A stretch of 22,242 nucleotides of DNA. Source: a virus. Location of the stretch: positions 1-22,242 of the IMG/VR virus record IMGVR_UViG_3300027749_000509. The stretch is one strand, 5' to 3'. Position numbers and translations under genes: made by a program. The notes under the pieces were generated by a model that had not been told where the DNA came from, did no database searches, and saw only the letters and a list, made by a program, of their open reading frames with translations. Shown here in pieces: positions 5,804-12,927 of this stretch. Positions within the stretch are counted from its first letter, which is position 1, and each line of letters opens with the position of its first letter.

Positions 5804-7180
5804 TTACTCCTTGGTTTGTGTGTATTTGACAGCAGGTGAAATGGTTTGTGCCAAAGGAACATAAGGTTGAATTTTCCCCATAAAACCACCATATCTTCTA
5901 GGAACAGATGGTTGCAAACCAAGTTGTAAAGCCTTGCTAATCGGGCTTTCTGTAAGGCTTCTAAAGGCAGCCGTAGCCACACCTGGTCTTTGACTGACGC
6001 TTGTCCCTCTAAAAAGTGGGCCAAACTCAGCTAGTTTTTCAAACAATGGATTTGAACTTGCTTTTGTTCCTGACCTTCTAATAATTTCCTGTTGCAACTC
6101 ATCTAAAGGTATTTGACCAGCAGCCGTCCGACCCGAAACTTTTTGGTATGTGTCACGGATGGTTGCGTAGGCGGTGTATTGCTTTCTCCAATCTTGATAT
6201 TCTTTTACTAGCTTTGCGCCATTTGGCAAAGACCTTAAGTTGGCTTCAGCAAGATTGTGCAATGTCTCTGCGGTGTCATGCAAGATTTGAGCTTGCTTGC
6301 CTTCTGCATTTGCAAGGTAAGCGTTGACATCCTCAATAGCACCACGCAAACTTTTTGCCTCAAATTGAGGGTCAACCAAACCGCCACCTACCCGTCTGCC
6401 ACCTATATTCTTTTCCAAAATGGTTCGTACAACATTACCCTTTTCTCCAAAAGCCATGTTTGCTTCTGCATTCAATACAGAAAGTTCTTGCAAAAATTGC
6501 GGGTCAGAATAAAAAGTCTTTCCTGTAAATATCTTGTCAACATCTTTCCCAAGCTGTTGCTGTGTATTTCTTATCCATGTGTCATCTACCGATTTGACTG
6601 GATAACCAGTACGTTCAGTAGCAAGTTGCGTCATTTTTGTAAGGTTTTGGGATGCTTCAACTGGATTTTCTCCAGCGCCATACTTCATGCCTTTTGCTGT
6701 ACGAGAGCCTGGGCCAAGTGCAAAAATGTCTTTAGCTTTTTTATACAACTCGACAAGAGGTTTCTCTGCGTAACCTATCGTGCGACCAAGAACATCTGCA
6801 CCCACTTGACCAGCACCTGTGCCAACAATCTCTGCAACAGGTTGATAATCTTTGGGAACACCCAACTCTTCTGCGGCTTGACCAGCAACAACAGAACCAC
6901 CTAAACCAAGCACAGCAGACATGCCACCAGTGAAGGGGGCGGCAGCGAGAGCGTATGGCAAAGTTCTTCCTGTGCGTCTGGCAGTTCTTTCGGTCAATGT
7001 TTTGGGTTCTGCAACACCTGTTTTTTGAGCAAGTTTTTCGCCATAAAAAGGTACAGCCTCAACCACGCCAGCACCCAATTGCTTTGCCGTGCTGACAAAT
7101 CCTGGGCCTTCTGGTTCAGTGATTTTTACCGTATCACCAACATTTGAAGGTGGCAAAGTTATTTTGACTTCATCTTCCAT
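5804..7180 (-). CDS. Large putative internal virion/ejection protein (458 aa)
   Basis: The N-terminus is polar (VKITLPPSNVGDTVKITEPEG), followed by an Ala/Gly-rich, moderately hydrophobic segment at about 75-125 (LPYALAAAPFTGGMSAVLGL, GSVVAGQAAEELGV) that could insert in a membrane. The rest is long and helical with many charged residues (about 140-400) and a basic Pro-containing end. No catalytic motif is recognisable. In podoviruses, large helical proteins placed after the tail genes are often internal virion proteins ejected ahead of DNA, and the Ala/Gly-rich segment fits pore formation; this role is inferred. GGAGA lies about 9 nt before the ATG, and the gene starts 3 nt after the 509-aa gene. 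Confidence 0.6.
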   Translation of the reverse strand: MEDEVKITLPPSNVGDTVKITEPEGPGFVSTAKQLGAGVVEAVPFYGEKLAQKTGVAEPKTLTERTARRTGRTLPYALAAAPFTGGMSAVLGLGGSVVAGQAAEELGVPKDYQPVAEIVGTGAGQVGADVLGRTIGYAEKPLVELYKKAKDIFALGPGSRTAKGMKYGAGENPVEASQNLTKMTQLATERTGYPVKSVDDTWIRNTQQQLGKDVDKIFTGKTFYSDPQFLQELSVLNAEANMAFGEKGNVVRTILEKNIGGRRVGGGLVDPQFEAKSLRGAIEDVNAYLANAEGKQAQILHDTAETLHNLAEANLRSLPNGAKLVKEYQDWRKQYTAYATIRDTYQKVSGRTAAGQIPLDELQQEIIRRSGTKASSNPLFEKLAEFGPLFRGTSVSQRPGVATAAFRSLTESPISKALQLGLQPSVPRRYGGFMGKIQPYVPLAQTISPAVKYTQTKE

Positions 7181-7182
7181 GA

Positions 7183-8712
7183 TTATTTCTCCACAACTCT
7201 TCCGCCACGCACTATATATGTTTTGTTTTTATATTCGCCTGTTGTTCCTTCAGGTTTACCAGCCATTTTTTTCTCTACCACTTCAGGAATACCTGTTGGG
7301 GGTTTTCTTTCTTTGATGAAATCTTCAGTTGTGCGTGATTCAAGCAAAGGAAATTGCTCTGGGTTGTTGTGCCGCTCAACATTCAACTTGTATGTTTTTA
7401 AGTTTCTGTTGTTCTCATCTGCACGTTCTCTGATAATCTTTACAAGAGTGGTGTCTCTAGACGCTTGGTCATAAAGATTTTGAAACTGTCTATCAAGGTA
7501 CACAGAACCTCTTTGACCTGAACCTTGAACATCAGCTAATGCCAACGCAAATAATTTTTTCTGCAAGACTTTTGCGGCTTCTGCATCGTCTCTGCTGATT
7601 TCACCTTTTTGAACACCTGCATCAAGTTGTTGGTCAATAACAGCAGCTTTACTTGCGGCAACCGTAGCTTCATCTTCGCTTTGCAAACTTTTAATTGCAT
7701 CAACCTTTAAAAAGTTTTTAGCAACAGCAAGTGCGCCAACAGCATTTGGATTACGAGCCACAAAGTCAGCAACTTTTTCTGATTCTTCAACTGCACGATA
7801 TGCGCCCTGAACACGTTTTTTATCGTCTGGTGATGCACCAATTAAGGACATGGCAGTTCCGTCAGGATACTGTTCTGCAATATTTCTCAAGGCAGGGCCA
7901 ATAGATTGCAAAGCCTTTTCGTCCCTTCTTTCTCCTGTTTGAGTCATTCTTGCTTGAGCCAACTCACGCTTCAGAGCAATATCTGCATCTTTAGCTTTTT
8001 GTTTTTCATATGATTCTTTTGCTTTATCAACACCTTTTTGCAATTCATCAACAGTTTTGTAGGCATCCATCAAATAGCCTTTGTCGAGTTGTGCGTTGAC
8101 AATAGCACTACCCGCTTTGACAGCAGCCAACTTTGCATCAATCATTGCTTGCTGTTTGTCGTAGGGGGCTAACTTGACAGCATCTTCCATTTCCTTGCGG
8201 AACTCTTCATGCTTTTTAATCATGGCTTTAAAGTTTTTATCAAACTCTGCGGCCTCTTTCTTGTACAAGTCACCACGACCTTTTTGATAACCTTCAAGCA
8301 TGGCATTCATGTTTCCCAACGCCATTTGTGCATTGCCTTTGCCAGCAACCGCACCAATAACACTGATTAACGAGAACAGACCAGCAATGTCTTGCACACT
8401 GTCTTTGGTAGGTATAAAAGCAGGTAATGGCTCTGCTTGTAGTTTTCCTTGATATGCTTCTTGTGCGCCACGAACAGCTTGTGCTTCTTGCTCTGTTCCA
8501 GTCTTTTCAGCAGTTGCAAGCATTTCATCTTGTTCTTGTTTGGCTTTAGCGGCACGACCTTCTGCTCCAGTAATCTGAGTTTGCAGTTGAGATTTACTGG
8601 TTATGTAAGGCATATCTACAGCTTGCTGTGTACGCAAAGCCTTGGCTAAACCATCATCAATATCAGGTTTAGGTGCTTTCTCAGGCTTGGGTGCTTTAAT
8701 AGTCTGTGCCAT
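7183..8712 (-). CDS. Large coiled-coil putative internal virion protein (509 aa)
   Basis: The protein begins with Lys/Pro-rich AQTIKAPKPEKAPKPD and continues as almost uninterrupted charged helix. There is a short hydrophobic patch at about 108-130 (IAGLFSLISVIGAVAG), then strong coiled-coil character at about 150-270 with Lys/Glu/Ala repeats, and a Lys/Gly C-terminus. No enzymatic motif is visible. Size, composition and the pairing with the 458-aa neighbour resemble the internal core and ejection proteins of T7-like virions, which form a trans-envelope channel; this is a context inference. A lytic transglycosylase domain, common in such proteins, is not seen in either gene. AGGG precedes the ATG. 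Confidence 0.6.
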   Translation of the reverse strand: MAQTIKAPKPEKAPKPDIDDGLAKALRTQQAVDMPYITSKSQLQTQITGAEGRAAKAKQEQDEMLATAEKTGTEQEAQAVRGAQEAYQGKLQAEPLPAFIPTKDSVQDIAGLFSLISVIGAVAGKGNAQMALGNMNAMLEGYQKGRGDLYKKEAAEFDKNFKAMIKKHEEFRKEMEDAVKLAPYDKQQAMIDAKLAAVKAGSAIVNAQLDKGYLMDAYKTVDELQKGVDKAKESYEKQKAKDADIALKRELAQARMTQTGERRDEKALQSIGPALRNIAEQYPDGTAMSLIGASPDDKKRVQGAYRAVEESEKVADFVARNPNAVGALAVAKNFLKVDAIKSLQSEDEATVAASKAAVIDQQLDAGVQKGEISRDDAEAAKVLQKKLFALALADVQGSGQRGSVYLDRQFQNLYDQASRDTTLVKIIRERADENNRNLKTYKLNVERHNNPEQFPLLESRTTEDFIKERKPPTGIPEVVEKKMAGKPEGTTGEYKNKTYIVRGGRVVEK

Positions 8713-8714
8713 GA

Positions 8715-9761
8715 TTAACCCTGTGGTGTTGGTTGAGCGGGTGTGCCTGCCACTTGAGGTGCTGCACCATACAAAGTACGCATGATGTTATTCATGTAAT
8801 TAGAACTTATTTGTTGTACATACTGGTCAGCTTGCAAACCAGTTTTGATAGCACCAAGAGCAATGTTGTCACCTATACCTGAGAGTTTCAAGCCGTAATC
8901 ATATTGTTGGGCAAGCAACTGTTGACGGAATGCTTCCGTTTGAGCCTGTGATTGCATAGTGCCAACACCACCACGGGCAGTGGCTTGCTGTGCTGTTTGT
9001 GCCTGTACTGCTTGCAAGGCTTGTTGAGATTGCGGTGTCAATTCTCCTGCTTGTGCTGCACGTTGTAATTCTGCGCCTTTAGCTTGGTAAGGTTGAGCAA
9101 GTGCTTGTATCTCTGCTTTTCCTGCTTGTCCTTGTTTGGCGGCTTTGCTCGCTGTTCTAGCGCCTAACAACGCTTGGATACCACCCGCACCAAGTTTTCC
9201 AAGTGTTGCTTCCTCAACACCCAAACCTTTCGCTAAGTCCCTGAACTTATCTCCCACAGTTCCAGACGTTGTTCTAGAAGTATCAATAACTGATTCTGGA
9301 GGAGGTGTGCGAATAAAAGACGGAAAGGTTGGCATTTCGTACAAACGGCTTGCGTCTGCTTGAAAACCTTGACCTGCTGAATATGGTTGTGCAGTTGTTT
9401 TGTCAGGTTGGACACCATACGAACCACCGCCCACACCCATGTTATATCTGTCTTGAGAAACAGGTGGAACAACATCTTGCACAGGTTCTGGTGCTGGCGC
9501 TTCTACTGAAGCAACAGAGGAGGAAGATAATTCTGGCGCTGGTGCTACAGATTCTGGAGGACTGTAATCAAAGTAAGGAGCAAAAGAAGGTACACCAGTG
9601 TCAGCATGGGGCTTACCACTACCGCCTTGGCTTTTCAGCAACTCAGCTTCTTCAGGAGTAATGTAGGCAAGCATGTGTCCTTCTGGTGCTTTTGCTTGCA
9701 ACAGTCGGGCTATTTGGCGCACATCTGCGCCCATGCGGGTCATCTTTTTAAGCGTTGCCAT
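8715..9761 (-). CDS. Virion-associated protein with GGSG N-terminal module (348 aa)
   Basis: Residues 28-60 (GHMLAYITPEEAELLKSQGG, then SGKPHADTGVPSF) form a module shared with the neighbouring 471-aa protein. It is followed by a Pro/Ser-rich linker (60-170), a helical Ala/Gln-rich part (about 195-320) and a Pro/Thr-rich end. I recall the same LAHI-PEEA-LLK-GGSG-TGLP block in many uncultured phage proteins of unknown role. The Gln/Ala-rich helical half is like that of internal or tail-assembly proteins. The RBS AGGAG lies in the last codons of the upstream gene. A structural role is inferred from position between fibre genes and the internal virion proteins. Confidence 0.65.
   Translation of the reverse strand: MATLKKMTRMGADVRQIARLLQAKAPEGHMLAYITPEEAELLKSQGGSGKPHADTGVPSFAPYFDYSPPESVAPAPELSSSSVASVEAPAPEPVQDVVPPVSQDRYNMGVGGGSYGVQPDKTTAQPYSAGQGFQADASRLYEMPTFPSFIRTPPPESVIDTSRTTSGTVGDKFRDLAKGLGVEEATLGKLGAGGIQALLGARTASKAAKQGQAGKAEIQALAQPYQAKGAELQRAAQAGELTPQSQQALQAVQAQTAQQATARGGVGTMQSQAQTEAFRQQLLAQQYDYGLKLSGIGDNIALGAIKTGLQADQYVQQISSNYMNNIMRTLYGAAPQVAGTPAQPTPQG
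9582..9680 (-). repeat. Copy 2 of shared N-terminal module
   Basis: This codes residues 28-60 of the 348-aa protein, alignable without gaps to the 33 residues coded by 11026-11124: MLAYITPEEAELLKSQGGSG against MLAHINPEEAALLKSRGGSG. DNA is also similar over this block. Confidence 0.75.
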
Positions 9762-9762
9762 C

Positions 9763-11178
9763 TCATACTCCTAAAGCATCTTTGAGTCGCAAGGACTCCT
9801 CGTTCCACACGTTTTTACGGGCTTTACCCGTCTCTTTACTCTCAAGTTCACCCGCTCCACGGGTAGATGTTAAACCACCTGACGTACCCGCAAGTGGGTA
9901 AAACGGGGCTTGCGTCTTGAGAGAAGAGCCTAAAGTAGAAGGAGATTTACCACCATAGATGAACAAACTGGGGTCATACCTACCTTGTGCATCTACTGGT
10001 GGTTTAGCTTCTTTGGCAGAGGCATCTGTAGGCTCTGTTTCTTGTGTACCTGTAACTGTTGTTTCAGGCAGCGTAATGTCTGTATCTTGTAAGGTTGGGT
10101 CAGGTTCACGAGTACCTTTTACGGTAACAAGAGACAATGGTGTTTTAGACGTTGGCGCAGGAGATTTTGCTTTGGGCGAAACAGACACGTTTGGAGTAAT
10201 AATAGATGTATCTTGCAAAGTTGGGTCAGGTTCTCTTTGGTTAACAACCTGAACTGTGTCCAACATTCTTCCAGCATCAGTCATAGTTCCATCGCCAGCA
10301 GCCGCTAATTTTGTACCTTTTTGTGCTTCTAGTTTTGCTGCATCTCTCGCCGCTTGGCTACCAAGTTCACTAGCCGCACCACTTATAGCGCCTGTAGTTC
10401 CACCAGCAACTGCACCACCAGCAGCAGAGCCTGCCACACGGCTCACATCTCTGCTTACATCTGCCGTTTGTAAAGCTGTAGTCAATCCCGAACCCGTAAG
10501 AGCGGCAACCATGTTCTTTTCAATATCGTCTTTAGTACCTCCTGAAGCCGCAGTCTTTGCCGCAGAAGCACCTATAGACGTAAGAGCGTCTGCTACTTTT
10601 TGGTTTCCAACCAAATCTTCAACATAAATTGCTGCAACAGGAGCGCCTGTACTTGTCACAGCATTTATAGTTGCAGACTTCAAGGCTTGTTCAAAAGGAA
10701 CACCCTGAGCTGTTTGTAAAGCAGTATTAGCAAGAGCAGAGGCAACAGCAGTTTGGTAAGCCGCAGGCACACCCACCATATAAGGTGCTAAAGAAGAAGC
10801 TATCCCTGGCATGTAATACGCTAAAGCTAATTGCGCTACAGGATTAGCCACTATTTGCTTTACAGTGTTCTCTACAGAGCCAGGCAAATTAGCAAGATTG
10901 CTTGTAACTTGTCCTGCTGCTTTTTCTAGAGGTTTGACAATAGGTGCAGTAACTTCCTGAACTGCTTTACCTGGGTTAGTTACAGCTGCTTTAGCGCCAC
11001 CCGTAATATTTTTAAGACTCCACTTAAATTCTGGCAAACCAGTGTTGGGATTGATAGTCCCAGACCCGCCTCTAGACTTCAGCAATGCCGCTTCTTCAGG
11101 GTTGATGTGAGCCAACATGGTGTCGCCATCACGCCCATACGAGGCTAATTTTTGCATCTCTTCTCTGGTCATTGCCAT
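9763..11178 (-). CDS. Large Ala/Thr-rich virion-associated protein with GGSG module (471 aa)
   Basis: Residues 19-51 (DTMLAHINPEEAALLKSRGG, then SGTINPNTGLPEF) carry the same N-terminal module as the 348-aa neighbour. The middle (about 60-290) is Ala/Gly/Thr/Val-rich with hydrophobic helices (for example AVASALANTALQTAQGVPF and AGSAAGGAVAGGTTGAISGA) resembling membrane-active segments of tail or ejection proteins. EPDPTLQDT occurs twice, at 316-324 and 358-366, in a Pro/Thr-rich linker. The C-terminus ends DALGV, the same ALGV ending as the upstream gene, because those codons hold the next gene's ribosome binding site. The function is not known; a structural protein is likely. Confidence 0.65.
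   Translation of the reverse strand: MAMTREEMQKLASYGRDGDTMLAHINPEEAALLKSRGGSGTINPNTGLPEFKWSLKNITGGAKAAVTNPGKAVQEVTAPIVKPLEKAAGQVTSNLANLPGSVENTVKQIVANPVAQLALAYYMPGIASSLAPYMVGVPAAYQTAVASALANTALQTAQGVPFEQALKSATINAVTSTGAPVAAIYVEDLVGNQKVADALTSIGASAAKTAASGGTKDDIEKNMVAALTGSGLTTALQTADVSRDVSRVAGSAAGGAVAGGTTGAISGAASELGSQAARDAAKLEAQKGTKLAAAGDGTMTDAGRMLDTVQVVNQREPDPTLQDTSIITPNVSVSPKAKSPAPTSKTPLSLVTVKGTREPDPTLQDTDITLPETTVTGTQETEPTDASAKEAKPPVDAQGRYDPSLFIYGGKSPSTLGSSLKTQAPFYPLAGTSGGLTSTRGAGELESKETGKARKNVWNEESLRLKDALGV
10081..10107 (-). repeat. 27-bp direct repeat coding EPDPTLQDT (second copy)
   Basis: It matches 10207-10233 at 25 of 27 bases and codes residues 358-366 of the 471-aa protein. The two copies are 126 bp (42 codons) apart in the same frame. 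Confidence 0.8.
10207..10233 (-). repeat. 27-bp direct repeat coding EPDPTLQDT (first copy)
   Basis: It codes residues 316-324 of the 471-aa protein; both differences from the 10081-10107 copy are silent, so the peptide is kept exactly. Confidence 0.8.
11026..11124 (-). repeat. Copy 1 of shared N-terminal module
   Basis: This codes residues 19-51 of the 471-aa protein, partner of 9582-9680. The similarity continues just upstream, where both preceding genes end in ALGV and both leaders read GCTTTAGGAGT before TGA and the ATG. Confidence 0.75.
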
Positions 11179-11179
11179 A

Positions 11180-11518
11180 TCAGACTCCTAAAGCCGCAGC
11201 TATTTGTTCGTGAATTGTTTGATGAACCCCTATCCAATCATAGAAGTCATCCTCCACATTCCAGTCACTATCAAGCAACTGAAACGGATTGTCTAGTCCT
11301 AGCAAGTTGGCAAGTGCCACATGCTCTTGGTTGTGAACAAAAAGCCAGTCATCAAGGTTAGACAAGTTGGCATCTGTTAACGGGTACTTCTGTACAGCAA
11401 TACCTTGGTCACCCAAGATGTTGTAGAAAGTTTGGTGCTGTACACCGTTTTCAAACAAAAACTCTCCCAGTCCTTCTTTGTCTCCAAATTTGACGTAGCT
11501 GAGAGTCTCAAAATTCAT
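11180..11518 (-). CDS. Conserved hypothetical phage protein (112 aa)
   Basis: This is an acidic, aromatic-rich, mainly helical protein: ETLSYVKFGDKEGLGEFLFE, then YPLTDANLSNLDDWLFVHNQ, EHVALANLLGL and DDFYDWIGVHQTIHEQIAAA. The repeated pattern of W-h-x-x-H (DDWLFVHNQEH and YDWIGVHQTIH) is striking and hints at an internal duplication of a helical pair with His residues. I do not know a function; the location between fibre genes and the GGSG proteins suggests a structural or assembly protein. Its ATG overlaps the upstream TGA (ATGA), and its final codons TTA-GGA-GTC form the RBS of the next gene. Confidence 0.65.
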   Translation of the reverse strand: MNFETLSYVKFGDKEGLGEFLFENGVQHQTFYNILGDQGIAVQKYPLTDANLSNLDDWLFVHNQEHVALANLLGLDNPFQLLDSDWNVEDDFYDWIGVHQTIHEQIAAALGV

Positions 11519-11736
11519 TTGTCAGCCTTGTTGTCTAGCTTGTCGAAGATTTGTTTGAGGATATTTTTGATTTCAGTGATGTCAGAGCGGTAATCATTTT
11601 TTGCCACATACTCTTTAGGAAGTTCATTTAACTTGTCCTCCAAGCGTTGAATCTGTTTTGTTGTGCTGTTGAAGACATACACAGCAAGAAAGCCAGCAAT
11701 GCTGACTATGATGTTGAAGATTTGTTGGTTATCCAT
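11515..11736 (-). CDS. Small N-terminal TM plus coiled-coil protein (73 aa)
   Basis: One membrane segment at about 6-22 (IFNIIVSIAGFLAVYVF) is followed by a coiled coil (TTKQIQRLEDKLNELPKEYV, then SDITEIKNILKQIFDKLDNK). N-in TM plus extracytoplasmic coiled coil is the layout of inner-membrane spanins and of some small phage accessory proteins; the EYVAKNDYRSDI core resembles a widespread short phage protein often sitting among tail genes. No embedded outer-spanin lipoprotein is obvious. It starts just after the fibre-like gene and overlaps the following gene by ATGA. Whether it acts in lysis or in virion assembly cannot be told from sequence. Confidence 0.65.
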   Translation of the reverse strand: MDNQQIFNIIVSIAGFLAVYVFNSTTKQIQRLEDKLNELPKEYVAKNDYRSDITEIKNILKQIFDKLDNKADK

Positions 11737-11737
11737 G

Positions 11738-12322
11738 TTAGACAGCGTAGTAGGGGACTTTTACTACTGTCCCGTTAAGGTTGACTTGCATGAATCCAGC
11801 AGGTTGCAGAGGTAGACTTGCTGTGCCATATGTAGCAGTTGCAGTTGTGTTTCCTGTGAAATTAAACACACTTGCGTTTGTTGTGCCACCAATAATGGTT
11901 ACGTTAGCTACAGTCAAGTTACCTACATTACTAGTAGTACCGCCCAATGTGAGGGTGGTGTTGCCCAGTGTGAGCGTGCTGTTGGCTAAACCACCGTTGG
12001 GTATGGTTGTAGACGCTGAGACATTTGCTGTGCCATTAGCGTACATGTACCCTGTGAGAGAAGATACAGAAATGTTGACAAAGTTACCAGAGTCACCACC
12101 GTCAACCTTTTGCCAAATACTTCCGTTAAAGACTGCCCAGTCACCTACACCCCACAAAGTAGTGCCATCTAGATTTGTAGAGCCAGCAACAGACACAACA
12201 TAGTAGTCACCCTTAGTCCCTACACTTGATGTGAGCGTAGGATTATTTGTACTTGCATCCCAAGTACCTTTGTAATTAAGAGCGCCTATAGTGTTGATGA
12301 CTGAACTGACTGTCTTTAACAT
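11738..12322 (-). CDS. Tail fibre-like protein (194 aa)
   Basis: The N-terminal 80 residues hold the fibre module YKGTWDASTNNPTLTSSVGT, KGDYYVVSVAGSTNLDGTT and VGDWAVFNGSIWQKVDG, a block I recall from many phage fibre and appendage proteins. The remainder is a Thr/Asn/Gly-rich beta repeat (STLTLGNTTLTLGGTTSNVG, NLTVANVTIIGG) ending in a short hydrophobic strand (VNLNGTVVKVPYYAV). The repeat shares wording with the N-terminal repeat of the 358-aa fibre protein at 12928-14004. It probably forms part of a trimeric tail appendage for host binding. No enzymatic domain is visible. Confidence 0.75.
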   Translation of the reverse strand: MLKTVSSVINTIGALNYKGTWDASTNNPTLTSSVGTKGDYYVVSVAGSTNLDGTTLWGVGDWAVFNGSIWQKVDGGDSGNFVNISVSSLTGYMYANGTANVSASTTIPNGGLANSTLTLGNTTLTLGGTTSNVGNLTVANVTIIGGTTNASVFNFTGNTTATATYGTASLPLQPAGFMQVNLNGTVVKVPYYAV

Positions 12323-12324
12323 GA

Positions 12325-12654
12325 TTACATCCCATCACCGCAAGTCACGTACACAGCCGCAGTACCACTAACAGTGATACCAGTAAAGTAAGCGTTAGGA
12401 ACAAACGAGAGAACCTCATCTGTGCCTGGCAACAAAGGTATAGATGTACCTGTAGTGGTTATTACAGCAGTGTTGGCAGTAGCACCAGCAGAAGTATCTC
12501 CATAGCCTAGAAACACAGTCACAGAGCCGCTGTTGATGATGCGGTACTGGTTACCACCAAGCGTGGTAGAGACTGCTTGTATAGGCGTAGGAGCAGATGT
12601 AGCGGCAGTAAAGACTACCGTGTTACCTGTCTTTGTAAATGCTTGTGTACCCAT
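12325..12654 (-). CDS. Small beta-rich virion-type protein, paralogue of the gene at 4621-4971
   Basis: This 109-aa Thr/Ala/Val-rich protein with NQYRIINSGSVTVFLGYGD, SIPLLPGTDEVLSF and AAVYVTCGDGM matches a short structural protein type that I have seen in many phages, where the PLLPGT motif precedes a strand. It pairs with the 116-aa protein at 4621-4971 through the NQxRI and VYVTxGxGM blocks. The position between fibre genes suggests a small tail-accessory or decoration protein. No membrane segment or signal peptide is present. The start is 2 nt after the upstream stop with a weak RBS, consistent with coupling. Confidence 0.7.
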   Translation of the reverse strand: MGTQAFTKTGNTVVFTAATSAPTPIQAVSTTLGGNQYRIINSGSVTVFLGYGDTSAGATANTAVITTTGTSIPLLPGTDEVLSFVPNAYFTGITVSGTAAVYVTCGDGM

Positions 12655-12656
12655 TG

Positions 12657-12917
12657 TTACGCCGTACCAACAATTTTGTTAGCTTCCACTTGAGCCTGAT
12701 AAGCGGCAATGACTTCTTCTGTCCACGCCACGTTGCAGATTGCCACTACGTTAGCAGGCACACCTGTGAGGTCTTGTGCTGGTGTAAGGCTTGAGCGGTG
12801 ATAAGTCTTGCTCAGTTCGTTGCCATCTTCCATGATGCGTGTTGCTTCACGGTAGAGAACAGTTCCATCTTCTGTAACTGTAATTTGGTCTACGTTGGTT
12901 GTTTTGGTAAGTGACAT
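12657..12917 (-). CDS. Conserved hypothetical phage protein (86 aa)
   Basis: This 86-aa protein has a beta-like first half (TTNVDQITVTEDGTVLYREATRI) with MEDGNELSKTYHRSSLTPAQ in the centre and a helical end (WTEEVIAAYQAQVEANK). The order VDxIxVxExGTVxxR, then a DGxExSKTYHR-type block, then VxAIC and an AYQA helix is a familiar pattern in phage structural regions, next to fibre genes, but no function has been assigned to my knowledge. AAAGGA lies 6 bases before the ATG. It may be a fibre chaperone or a small accessory; this is speculation from position only. Confidence 0.7.
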   Translation of the reverse strand: MSLTKTTNVDQITVTEDGTVLYREATRIMEDGNELSKTYHRSSLTPAQDLTGVPANVVAICNVAWTEEVIAAYQAQVEANKIVGTA

Positions 12918-12927
12918 GATGATTCCT

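Noticed and set aside
6257-6904. Long plus-strand frame (215 aa) inside the 458-aa gene
   Set aside because: It is antisense to a coupled, well-started gene, has Cys-rich irregular composition and no RBS; treated as a shadow.
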